A stretch of DNA of 54,093 bases from Microbacterium yannicii PS01. GTDB taxonomy: Bacteria > Actinomycetota > Actinomycetes > Actinomycetales > Microbacteriaceae. Of the stretch, positions 44,731 through 53,351 are shown in pieces. Under the pieces are notes generated by a model that worked only from the letters and a program-made list of their open reading frames with translations, was not told where the DNA came from and ran no database searches. The translations under genes were made by a program, and so were the position numbers. The stretch is from contig NZ_CAJF01000030.1 in the NCBI RefSeq assembly GCF_000304335.1, positions 1 to 54,093 of the forward strand. Direction: 5' to 3'. The number at the start of each line of letters is the position of its first letter. Position 1 is the first letter of the stretch.

Positions 44731-47700
44731 TCAGGGGCCGGGCGGTGCGCCCGAGCTGCAGTCGAAGCCGCCGAGGGTCTGGGTCGCAGCATCCAGGTTC
44801 CAGGCGGCGTTCCACGAGACCGTCACCGCGACGCCCTCGACCCGCGCCGCGCCGGCGGGCACGGTCCACGATCCCGCGGTGTACGGCAGCACGGTGCCGG
44901 CGGCATCGGTGAAGCGGATCCCGGCATCCGACCAGTCCACGGCCGCGTCGCCGTTGCTGGACTGCGAGCCGCGCTGAAGAGTGGCGCCGGGGACGCAGGC
45001 GTCGATCGACCAGCGCGCCTGCACCTGGTACGGGGCGCTGCCGGGCGCCGGGGTGACGAGGGCGCGCGCCGTCTCGTTGCCCCACACGCGGTGCCGGTAG
45101 AACACGTTGATCTGCGGGTCCCGGTCGTAGACGGCGGTGCCCCGGTCCCATCCCTCGAAGAAGAGCTGGTTGTTGCGCGGCGGCTCCTCGGCCGAGTCCG
45201 GTTCCGCCGTGATGCGCCACCGCGCCTGCTGGCCCTCGATCACCGGCCGACGGTCGACGACGAACGTGTAGCCGCTCGGCGCCGCCCCGCTCTGCGTCGC
45301 GCGGACGGTGGCCTCGGTGCTGGCAGAGCCGAAGACGTCGTCGCGGTACCAGGACTCCACGCACACGAAGAACTCGTACTCCTCGCCGTCTTCGAGTCCC
45401 GGGAACGAGGCCCGCTCGCCTCCCGCCGCGGGATCGCAGCGGGCGCGGTCCTGGCGCGCAACGATGCCGTAGCGCAGCTCGGAGTTCGTGCCGTTCGGCT
45501 GAGCGGTGGCCACGGCATCCACCGTCGTGAGCCCGTCGCCGGTCGATCGCGCCGTGAGCGACAGCGACACGTTCTGCGGCGCGCCGACGCCGTTGGCGTT
45601 GACCGTGACCGCCTCGCCGGAGGGCCGGCCACCGAGACCCGGCGGGAGCGAGTACCGCGAGTAGGGAGTGATGGTCACCGGAGTCGACGCGTTCGAGCCG
45701 ACGCGGAAGCTGCGCACCTGGATGCTCTCGTCATTCCGGCCGATCGGGATGCGCATGGTCTCGCCGGCAGCGCTCGCGATCTCGATGGTGCCGGTCTCAC
45801 CCGTGTCGATGCCGTCGATCGCGAGCGAGATGACGCCGCCCTGGCCGTCGGTGCGCACGGGTGCCCACGTGACGCCCGACGGCGTCCCCGGGGTGTCGTA
45901 CGCCCAGGCGACCGTCCGAACGCTGCCCCGCGACTCGCCGACGCCGTTCACCGCCCACGCGTCGTAGGTGCGCTGCTCGCCGTTGGGCGCCGGGATCGCC
46001 GGGCACACGCCGTCCGCCGAGCAGCGAGCGACCTCCTGGCCCCCGGAGCGGATGACGAATCCGCCGAGCGAGGGATACGCCTGCCGCGCCTCGCCGGGAT
46101 CGACGCGCAGGTTCACGGTGCCGTCGGCATAGCCGGTCTGAACGAGGCTCGCGGGGGTCTTCGGGTAGCCGAGCAGATCCAGCAGCACGCGGCCGTCGCG
46201 CTCGGAGTTGGTGACCCGGCCCTGGGCGTCGCGCACCGAGAAGCTCGCGGTGCAGGTCGCGCCCGGCGCATCCGCCGTCCAGGACGCCGTCACGCTGGTG
46301 GGCGACGCGACGCGGAAGCTGACTCCGACGCACGCGCCGGTCGGCCGCACGCCGACGACCTCCAGCGGCGTGCGCGGCAGCGGATTCACCTCGCCGCGGG
46401 CGCCGACGACGGAGATGGCGCACGACGAGCCGGAGTTCTGAGAGCACTGCTGCACCGCGTCGCCGCCCTGCGGCAGCGTCGAGGGGGCCGCGCCCACCCG
46501 CAGGATGAGGCGCGCGGGAGCGACCGAGGGATGACTGGTGACCGAGACGATCGCCGCCTCTTCGGACCCCGGCATCGCGCGGTCGGCGCCGGTGACCGTG
46601 ACCTGCGAGCCCTGCTGCGAGACCTCGAACGCCCCGCCGCCGTGCTCGACCTGATACTGGATGCCGTCCCAGTCCTCGCGCCCCAGCTGCCAGTCCGTCA
46701 TATCGCGCAGGTCGAACGACGCCGTCTCGCCCGGACCTACGGCGATCGACGCGGGGCGCAGCTCCGGCTGCGGATCGCGCGGCTGCACGATGATCGGCAC
46801 CGAGAGCACGGTCCAGTCCTCTGCGCCCTCGATCCGCACCGGCACCTGGCACGCGTCGACCCACGGCGCACCGGCACCCGCGTCGTACCGCACCGTCGTG
46901 CCCGACTCGACCGCGCAGGCCGCCTCGGCGCGCGCGCCCGACGCCCTCACCTCGGCGCCGACCTCGAGGCGGCTGCCGCGGGGCTTGGCGACGAGGTCAC
47001 CCATGTCGAAGGTGGTCGACTCGAGTTCGGGGACCTCGGCGGATGCTGCACCCGCCCGCAGCGACAGCGCGAGGTCGTCGTCGCCCGGGACCTTGAGGAA
47101 GCCGTAGGTGGTGACCGTCCCCGGCGCCTCGCCGTCGGGCGATCCCGCTTCCGCGTCGCTCGCCCCTGCGGTGGCGACGCCGGTCACTGCGAACGGGATG
47201 AGCCGCGTCGTCGAGGGCAGCTCGCCGCGCAGCCGGACGCCGTCCACCTCGACGTCGTCGGGCTCGCCCCACAGCGACACCTCGAGGTCCGAGACGTCGC
47301 CGCCCGACCACATCACCTTGCCGCCCAGGACGTCGACGCCGCGCGGGAAGTCCTCGCGGGATTCGACGGTGAGGATCGTGTCGGCGACGATCGGGTAGTC
47401 GGGGACGCTCTCGCGCACGACCTCGACCACGATCAGTCCGCGACCGGTGTTGCCGGAGGTGGACTCGACGTCGTACAGGAACGACATCGTCGTGGGCTCG
47501 GGGCCCGCTTCGAGCACGACCGTCGCGTCGTCCACGTCGGCGATCCGCTCGTCGAGCGTCGCGTACGCGGGGTTCTCGCTGCCGTCGACGAGCGTCGTCG
47601 GCGCGTCGGGGCGGATGTCGGTGACCCGCAGCGTGCCCATCGTCGGATCGACGTCGTTCGAGAGCGGGCTGACACGGATCGTGTTGCCCTCGCCGGCCTG

Positions 47701-50700
47701 CACCTGCACATAGTCGGTGAAGGTCACCGGGCTGGGGTTGGCCTGCCCGTCGAGCACGCCCACGCGCACGGTGCCGACCGCGGACTCGCCGAAGGCATCC
47801 ACGACGCGATAGCGGAACGAGGCCTGACCGCTGTCTCCGGGCACGCTCGTGTAGACGATCGACGTGCCGTCCGCCGAGATGGTCGCCGCGCCGCGCTCGG
47901 GCTGGTCCTCGATGCGGTCGAGCGTGACGACGTCGCCATCGGGGTCCATCCCGAATCCGTCGAAGTCGATCAGCGCCGACTGCCCGGTGAGCACCCGGCC
48001 CTCGAGCGTGTCGGCGGTCGGAGCGCGGTTCGCGTCGTCGTCGATGACCCGCACCTGCACCTTCGCGGTGTCGGCCAGGGCCGGCGCACCGGTCGTGAAC
48101 ACGGCGTAGTCGATCGCGTACTCCCCCGGCTCGTCGGGGGCGAGGTAGCGCAGCACGTCACCCGAGGCGAACGCGAGCGCGGCATCGGACGACGAGGTCA
48201 CCCGCGACGGGTCGAGCGTCGGGCGACCGCCCGCGGGCGAGAAGTCGTTCTCGAGCACCGGCACGTCGATCTGGGCGCCCGCGCGCACCACGATGGTGTC
48301 GTCGACCGCGATCGGGGCGAGCTCGGGCGCCGGCGGCAGCAGGTACACCGTGGCCTCGCCGACCACGCGCGCGCCGTCGTCCTCGGTCCCGTCGCTCACG
48401 ACGTACGACACCGTGCCGAGACGCCCGGGGGCGCCGTCGGCGGTCGTGCCCGACACGCGGAGGTGGTTCTGCCCGACGGCGTCGACGGTGAGGCTGGCTC
48501 CGGCATCCGCCGAGCCGACGACATCGCTCAGCAGCAGCACGCGACGCGTCGGGTTCGAGACCGCGTCGAAGACGTCGAGCGTGGCGTCCTGCTGCGGGTG
48601 CACGAACGCGACGATCGGCGACGTCGCCAGCTGCGCCGGCGCGTCGGCGGGGAGAAGGGTGATCCGCGCCGTGCCGACGGCGGTGGTCGCGGCATCCTTC
48701 ACCGTGAAATCGACCCGGAAGGTGCCGGGCTCGCGCGCGGTGAAGTCGAACGAGGTCGAGCCGCCCACGACGGTCGCGGTCGCGGCCGCATCGTCGAGCA
48801 CGCGCACCGAGTCGAGGGAGAGGGTGCCGGCCGTTCCGGTGACGTGCTCGGCGACGTCGACGGTGATGCTGGACGAGACGGTGTCGGTCACCGCGAAGGA
48901 CTGCACGGCCAGCTGCGGCTGCGGCGAGACTTTGACCACGAGCGACTTCACGGTCGACTGGCCCTGCGTGTCGGCGACGGTCACCGCGAGCTCGATCAGC
49001 TCTTCGCCCCCGTCGCCCGCGTCGCTGTGCTGGTAGACCACCTCGCCGCCGGGCGTCGCGGCGACGCTGCCCTGCCCGGTGACGTTCTGAACGGCGAGCA
49101 GGAGCAGCGGGTCGCCCTCGGGGTCGACCCACCCCGGAAGCACCGGCACGGTGACCGTGCCGCCGCGGGCGACCTCGGGCTCGGGCCACTCCACGAGGCA
49201 GCGTTCGACGCCGCACCATTCCGGCGCGGAGCCCGCCGACGGCGGCGCGACGCTCACCGTCACCGTGGTGGGCTCGGACCGCAGCCCGTTCTCGGCGGTG
49301 CCGTCGGTCACGGCGTAGGAGAATGACGCCGACCCGGTCGCGCCGGGCTGCACCCGCACGGCGAGGCGCTGGCCGTCGTCGGTGACCGTCACGGCGCCGA
49401 AGCCGGGATCCAGCCCGCTGACGGACTGCGGGTCGATCGTCAGCACGTCCTCGTTCGGGTCGTGGTCGTTCATGAGCACCGGAAGGGTGGCGAGGCTGCC
49501 GGCGCGCGCTCCGAAGGCGTCGGGCTCGGCGATGGGCGGCTTGGGATCGAGGACGACCTCGAGCTGCTCGGCGCTGGGCACCGCGTCGGGATCGGTCCGG
49601 TCATCGAGCGACCAGTCCTGGCTCGAGGCGATCAGCGACCCCCCGGGCACCGACCACGCCCAGCCCGAGCGGGTCTCGTTGAGGATCATCGCCGCGTCGG
49701 TCGCGACGAAGATCGGCCGCCGCTGGTCGGGCATCGTCTCGGAGCCGTAGTCGAGGGGGATCGTCCCCTCGTCCGAACGCCAGAGGGTGCCGCCGGTGTC
49801 GCCCTGCGGCAGCCACGCGGCGTACATGTCTCCACCGTGCGGCTGCGGCTGCGCGGGCGTGCCGAGCACCCCGCCGGTGGCGTCTCCGACCGGGACCTCG
49901 ACCTCGGATCCGTCGACGGGCACGCGGACGAGCGAGGTCTCGTCGGCGAGGTACACCGCCGACCCGGCGGCGTCCGGGGCGCTCACCACGACGGCTCCCG
50001 TCGTCGGTGCCGGGGTGACGGCATCCGCTCCCCGCAGCCAGACGTCGCCGTCCTCGACATCCACGACGGCCCACGTGTCGCCGGCCGCCGAGATCGCCGG
50101 GTCCGCGATCCCCTCGACGTCGAGCGGGTCGCGGCCGCGCATCGACGCCTCGCCGATGTTCCATCGCAGCACCGAGCCGTCGGCTTCCGAGTAGCTGAAC
50201 AGGATGCCGCGCTCATCCACCGCGATCGCATCGGCCGAGTACTGCGGCGCATCCTCGTCGTCAGAGGGGAACGGGTCGAGCTGAGCTGCGGAATCGTCCG
50301 ACAGCCTCCCCGCGTACACGGCGCCGGCATCGGTCAGGTAGGCCACATAGTCGCCCGACGTGGCGACGTCGACGGTGCCCCCGGGTGTCGGGGCCGAGGA
50401 CTCGAGCGCCTCTTCGTCGAGATCGCCCGGCCGCGACTCGTCGATGCGCGTGACCTTGCTGAAGCTGTCGGTGAAGACGTAGGCCGCGTCGCCCGTCTGC
50501 ACCACCTGGTCGGGATTGCTGATGTTGCGGACGGTGTCGAGCTCGCCGACGGCGGTGTTCACGCGTGCATATCGGAGGCCGTCGCCGGTCTGCAGCGCCC
50601 ACACCGAGGTGTCGACGTCGGGCGTCTCCTGGGCGTCGAGGCCGGGCCAGGCCACGCTCACCCCGATGACGAGGGCCACCGCTGCTCCCGTGGCGATGAG

Positions 50701-50790
50701 GCCCGCGATCGTGCCGCGGCGTATCCCGCCGGTCTTCACGGCGCTCGCCGCACCGCGGCCGCCCGCGGGACCGGGAACGGGCGCGGCCAT
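44731..50790 (-). CDS. Giant exported Ig-like/FN3 repeat protein
   Basis: A 2019-aa type II membrane protein with a short cytosolic end and one helix (27-48). Outside is a propeller-like segment (about 60-430). At least five cadherin/Big_9-like repeats follow, recognised by V-P-V-L-x-[ND]-D and DP-[ED]-GD patterns (for example LPVLMNDHDPNEDVLTI and VPVLENDFSPAGG). The C-terminal third carries FN3-like and Ig-like domains with paired Cys. It starts at an ATG overlapping the kinase stop (TGATG), so kinase and giant protein are probably made together. No LPXTG or other anchor is visible at the C-terminus. Possible roles are an extracellular sensor or wall-binding scaffold. Homologues are annotated only as Ig-like/FN3 proteins. 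Confidence 0.88.
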   Translation of the reverse strand: MAAPVPGPAGGRGAASAVKTGGIRRGTIAGLIATGAAVALVIGVSVAWPGLDAQETPDVDTSVWALQTGDGLRYARVNTAVGELDTVRNISNPDQVVQTGDAAYVFTDSFSKVTRIDESRPGDLDEEALESSAPTPGGTVDVATSGDYVAYLTDAGAVYAGRLSDDSAAQLDPFPSDDEDAPQYSADAIAVDERGILFSYSEADGSVLRWNIGEASMRGRDPLDVEGIADPAISAAGDTWAVVDVEDGDVWLRGADAVTPAPTTGAVVVSAPDAAGSAVYLADETSLVRVPVDGSEVEVPVGDATGGVLGTPAQPQPHGGDMYAAWLPQGDTGGTLWRSDEGTIPLDYGSETMPDQRRPIFVATDAAMILNETRSGWAWSVPGGSLIASSQDWSLDDRTDPDAVPSAEQLEVVLDPKPPIAEPDAFGARAGSLATLPVLMNDHDPNEDVLTIDPQSVSGLDPGFGAVTVTDDGQRLAVRVQPGATGSASFSYAVTDGTAENGLRSEPTTVTVSVAPPSAGSAPEWCGVERCLVEWPEPEVARGGTVTVPVLPGWVDPEGDPLLLLAVQNVTGQGSVAATPGGEVVYQHSDAGDGGEELIELAVTVADTQGQSTVKSLVVKVSPQPQLAVQSFAVTDTVSSSITVDVAEHVTGTAGTLSLDSVRVLDDAAATATVVGGSTSFDFTAREPGTFRVDFTVKDAATTAVGTARITLLPADAPAQLATSPIVAFVHPQQDATLDVFDAVSNPTRRVLLLSDVVGSADAGASLTVDAVGQNHLRVSGTTADGAPGRLGTVSYVVSDGTEDDGARVVGEATVYLLPPAPELAPIAVDDTIVVRAGAQIDVPVLENDFSPAGGRPTLDPSRVTSSSDAALAFASGDVLRYLAPDEPGEYAIDYAVFTTGAPALADTAKVQVRVIDDDANRAPTADTLEGRVLTGQSALIDFDGFGMDPDGDVVTLDRIEDQPERGAATISADGTSIVYTSVPGDSGQASFRYRVVDAFGESAVGTVRVGVLDGQANPSPVTFTDYVQVQAGEGNTIRVSPLSNDVDPTMGTLRVTDIRPDAPTTLVDGSENPAYATLDERIADVDDATVVLEAGPEPTTMSFLYDVESTSGNTGRGLIVVEVVRESVPDYPIVADTILTVESREDFPRGVDVLGGKVMWSGGDVSDLEVSLWGEPDDVEVDGVRLRGELPSTTRLIPFAVTGVATAGASDAEAGSPDGEAPGTVTTYGFLKVPGDDDLALSLRAGAASAEVPELESTTFDMGDLVAKPRGSRLEVGAEVRASGARAEAACAVESGTTVRYDAGAGAPWVDACQVPVRIEGAEDWTVLSVPIIVQPRDPQPELRPASIAVGPGETASFDLRDMTDWQLGREDWDGIQYQVEHGGGAFEVSQQGSQVTVTGADRAMPGSEEAAIVSVTSHPSVAPARLILRVGAAPSTLPQGGDAVQQCSQNSGSSCAISVVGARGEVNPLPRTPLEVVGVRPTGACVGVSFRVASPTSVTASWTADAPGATCTASFSVRDAQGRVTNSERDGRVLLDLLGYPKTPASLVQTGYADGTVNLRVDPGEARQAYPSLGGFVIRSGGQEVARCSADGVCPAIPAPNGEQRTYDAWAVNGVGESRGSVRTVAWAYDTPGTPSGVTWAPVRTDGQGGVISLAIDGIDTGETGTIEIASAAGETMRIPIGRNDESIQVRSFRVGSNASTPVTITPYSRYSLPPGLGGRPSGEAVTVNANGVGAPQNVSLSLTARSTGDGLTTVDAVATAQPNGTNSELRYGIVARQDRARCDPAAGGERASFPGLEDGEEYEFFVCVESWYRDDVFGSASTEATVRATQSGAAPSGYTFVVDRRPVIEGQQARWRITAEPDSAEEPPRNNQLFFEGWDRGTAVYDRDPQINVFYRHRVWGNETARALVTPAPGSAPYQVQARWSIDACVPGATLQRGSQSSNGDAAVDWSDAGIRFTDAAGTVLPYTAGSWTVPAGAARVEGVAVTVSWNAAWNLDAATQTLGGFDCSSGAPPGP

Positions 50791-51926
50791 CACAGCACCC
50801 CGGTCAGCAGGAGAGTGGTCACGACGGCCACCGCCCCGATGACCAGGCCCGCACCCACCCCGGCGATCCACGGAACGGCACTGCGGCGCCGTGTGACCGG
50901 GGCCGAGATGTCGGTGTCTTCATCTCGGGCGAGGGCGGCCACGCCGGTGCCGGCGCGCACCTTGCGCGTGGTGTCGCGGTCGATGCGCGATCGTGCCGGA
51001 CCGCGCAGGGCGGTGTCGCTGAAGTCGACGGGGGCGGATGCCGGAGACCACTCGACGTCGGGGATCTCGAGCGGCGTCGGGTGCTGGCCGAGCTCGGCCT
51101 GAACCTCGCGCAGCGCCTCGCCGAACGCCCGGGCCGACGGCTGCCGCCGCCCGGGGTCGCGGCTCATGGCGGTGGCCAGCACCTGCTGCAGCGACAGCGG
51201 CACGTCGGCGCGAGGGATCTCGGTATAGGAGGCGCGGGCGATGCGCCGGCGCAGCAGCTCTTTGGTGTTCTGGCCCCGCTCGCGCCGTTCGAACGGGCTG
51301 TGCCCGGCCAGCAGCGAGTAGACGGTGGCACCGAGACTCCACACCTCGCTCGTGACGGTGCCGGCGGTCTGCTCGGCGACGACCTCGGGCGCACTCCACG
51401 GGATCGACATGGCGAGCACCTCGTCGGCGGTCTTGCGCAGCAGCGACGACGAGATGCCGAAGTCGGCGAGCACCGGTGTGCCGAAGGTCGTGACGAGGAT
51501 GTTGCTCGGCTTGACATCGCGGTGCACGAGGCCCGCGCGGTGCGCCGACTCGAGCGCACTGGCCATGCGCACCCCGATGGTCAGCACCTCTTCGACGGGA
51601 AGGCGCTCCACGCGGTAGCGCTGCGCGAGCGAGCCGGGGCAGTACTCCATCACGATGTACGGGCGGCCGTCGGCCGAGATGCTGGCCTGGTACACCGTGA
51701 CGATCGATGGGTGAGCCGACAGGTGGGCCAGGACGTCGGCCTCGGCGTTGAACATGCGTCGCAGCTCGGGGTCGCGCACGTCGCTGGGCATGACCTTCAC
51801 CGCGACGTTGCGCCGGGGCATGTCCTGCTCGTAGAGGAAGACATCGGCGAAGCCGCCCGAGCCGAGCGGGCGGATGTAAGCGAGTCCGGGCAGGATCGGA
51901 GGGGCTGATGGGAGCCGCGTGCCCAT
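50790..51926 (-). CDS. Transmembrane Ser/Thr protein kinase, PknB-like
   Basis: A 378-aa Hanks-type kinase. The glycine loop LGSGGFADV (21-29), Lys44, HRDVKPSN (135-142), DFG (155-157) and SAPE (178-181) are all intact; it is an RD kinase. A juxtamembrane tail (about 290-350) contains DFSDTALRG, DRDTTRKV and DEDTDISAP with Thr338. One membrane helix (352-375) and no extracellular PASTA domain follow. I chose ATG 51926 since GGGGGAG lies 5 bases before; an earlier ATG at 51974 adds 16 residues. It is the first gene of the operon. Confidence 0.95.
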   Translation of the reverse strand: MGTRLPSAPPILPGLAYIRPLGSGGFADVFLYEQDMPRRNVAVKVMPSDVRDPELRRMFNAEADVLAHLSAHPSIVTVYQASISADGRPYIVMEYCPGSLAQRYRVERLPVEEVLTIGVRMASALESAHRAGLVHRDVKPSNILVTTFGTPVLADFGISSSLLRKTADEVLAMSIPWSAPEVVAEQTAGTVTSEVWSLGATVYSLLAGHSPFERRERGQNTKELLRRRIARASYTEIPRADVPLSLQQVLATAMSRDPGRRQPSARAFGEALREVQAELGQHPTPLEIPDVEWSPASAPVDFSDTALRGPARSRIDRDTTRKVRAGTGVAALARDEDTDISAPVTRRRSAVPWIAGVGAGLVIGAVAVVTTLLLTGVL

Positions 51927-52064
51927 GTCATCTCCCCCTGCCGACGATGGCCCGGGGGCCGATGCCGAAACCACGCCTGCCGAAGCCCGGCAGCAAACCT
52001 CGTAATGCTAACAAAGCCGCCTGCGAATTCCGGCGCCACCGGGGCCGTCTGTGCACAACGCCCG

Positions 52065-52721
52065 TCAGGGCTCGCGCGGATCATGCGGGTCGAACGGGGC
52101 GTCGAGCGACCGCGTCAGATCCGCCAGCATCGCCTCGATCTGCGGCTCGACGAACTCCGAGACGGCGGCCTGGATGCGCAGGCGATGGTGAAGCAGGATC
52201 GTGCACACCTCGCGGCCGATCATATTGGCGTAGTCGTCGGCCAGCCCGACCTCCTGACGCAGCGCCGCCTTGGCCTCTTCCGAGAGCGGCGGCAGGTCGG
52301 GAATGCCCACCGCGGCCTCCTCGGCGAGGCCAGAGATGGTGAACAGGAACGGCGCCCCCGGCACCGGATCGGGATCGAGGGGAAGGCCCTCGAACTCGGG
52401 GTCGAGGCCCTCCGTCGGGCGATAGCTGCGGGCGCGGTTGCGCGCCGCCTGCTGGTCGAGCTCGGCCTGGAGCATCGGCAGGTTCAGCGAGGTGTACTCC
52501 GCCACGGCCCGGTCGACGATCGTCTTGATGCGGGTCGAGAGGCCGTGCTGCACTCCGTGGGGAACATCAGAGCCGAGGCCCGCCGACGACAGCACCGGGG
52601 ACCCGAAGCAGCGCCGGCACGGGGCCACCCTGCCGCGGTGCGTGGCGGGTTCCCAGCGCGGCAGCCACGCCAGCCAGGCGTCCACGGCCTGGCTGACCTG
52701 GGTCTCGATCGACCGCTCCAC
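52065..52721 (-). CDS. Uncharacterised soluble protein with one CxxC
   Basis: Family not recognised. It is a 218-aa, acidic, mainly helical protein with no membrane helix or signal peptide. An APCRRCFGSP motif gives Cys35 and Cys38, which might bind metal, and the rest is charged (DYANMIGREVCTILLHHRLR is the most conserved-looking stretch). It lies 138 bp upstream of the kinase gene on the same strand, with no overlap, so membership of the kinase operon is uncertain. Confidence 0.7.
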   Translation of the reverse strand: MERSIETQVSQAVDAWLAWLPRWEPATHRGRVAPCRRCFGSPVLSSAGLGSDVPHGVQHGLSTRIKTIVDRAVAEYTSLNLPMLQAELDQQAARNRARSYRPTEGLDPEFEGLPLDPDPVPGAPFLFTISGLAEEAAVGIPDLPPLSEEAKAALRQEVGLADDYANMIGREVCTILLHHRLRIQAAVSEFVEPQIEAMLADLTRSLDAPFDPHDPREP

Positions 52722-52778
52722 GGGTCCACGGTAGTACGCGCCGACCGCTCGCGCCCGGATTCCGCCGCCGACGAGGGT

Positions 52779-53351
52779 TTACTCGTCGAACTCGTCCTCC
52801 CACGGCCAGCGCGGCCGCCGGGCGCGGGTGCGGACGAGCGCGATGCCCGACCATGCGCAGACGAATGCGGCGACGGCGACGGCGAGACCGAACCACGACG
52901 TCGCCAGGCGTGCCGCGACGCCGGTCGCGACGCCGAGTTCGGCGCCGGTGAGCAGGGCGGCGATCCAGACCCCGCCGATGTAGGCCGCGAACGTCGCGGC
53001 GGTCGTCCACGCAGCACCCCCGTACGACGGATGCCTCGGCTCGGCGCCGCTCGCCGGGCGCCGGGTGGCGGCATCCCCCACGCCGTCCGTCGCGGTCGGC
53101 ACCGCGGCATCCGCTCCCCCGGCCCGGCCGATCGCCGCCCACAGCCCGCCGGCGAATGCGAGCGTGGCCAGCACGACGCCGGAGGCCCCGGGGATCTGCC
53201 CGAGTCCCGGTGTCGCGATGACGTCCTCGCCGGTGGCGAGACTCGTCATGCCGAGCGCGAAGATGACGAGCGCGACGAAGCCGATCGTCGCGAACGCGAG
53301 CGCCGTGAGCGGGCGGACCGATCCGCCCTCACGCTCCGGCGCCCCCGTCAT
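52779..53351 (-). CDS. Uncharacterised four-helix membrane protein
   Basis: A 190-aa integral membrane protein with about four helices: residues 13-35, 57-75, about 112-134 and 144-166. The cytosolic C-terminus is charged, with an acidic end (WPWEDEFDE). The family is not recognised. Its ATG immediately follows the stop of the upstream gene (TAG-ATG), so the two membrane proteins are almost certainly co-expressed. Confidence 0.75.
   Translation of the reverse strand: MTGAPEREGGSVRPLTALAFATIGFVALVIFALGMTSLATGEDVIATPGLGQIPGASGVVLATLAFAGGLWAAIGRAGGADAAVPTATDGVGDAATRRPASGAEPRHPSYGGAAWTTAATFAAYIGGVWIAALLTGAELGVATGVAARLATSWFGLAVAVAAFVCAWSGIALVRTRARRPRWPWEDEFDE

Noticed and set aside
44680..49326. 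Very long plus-strand open frame opposite the giant Ig/FN3 gene
   Set aside because: It is the antisense shadow of the 2019-aa gene in high-GC DNA; its translation is low-complexity Arg/Val/Asp-rich with no domain or ribosome site.
51927..52064. Promoter for the kinase operon
   Set aside because: A TAGCAT-like box is present in a short AT-richer stretch, but no acceptable -35 box lies at a usual distance.
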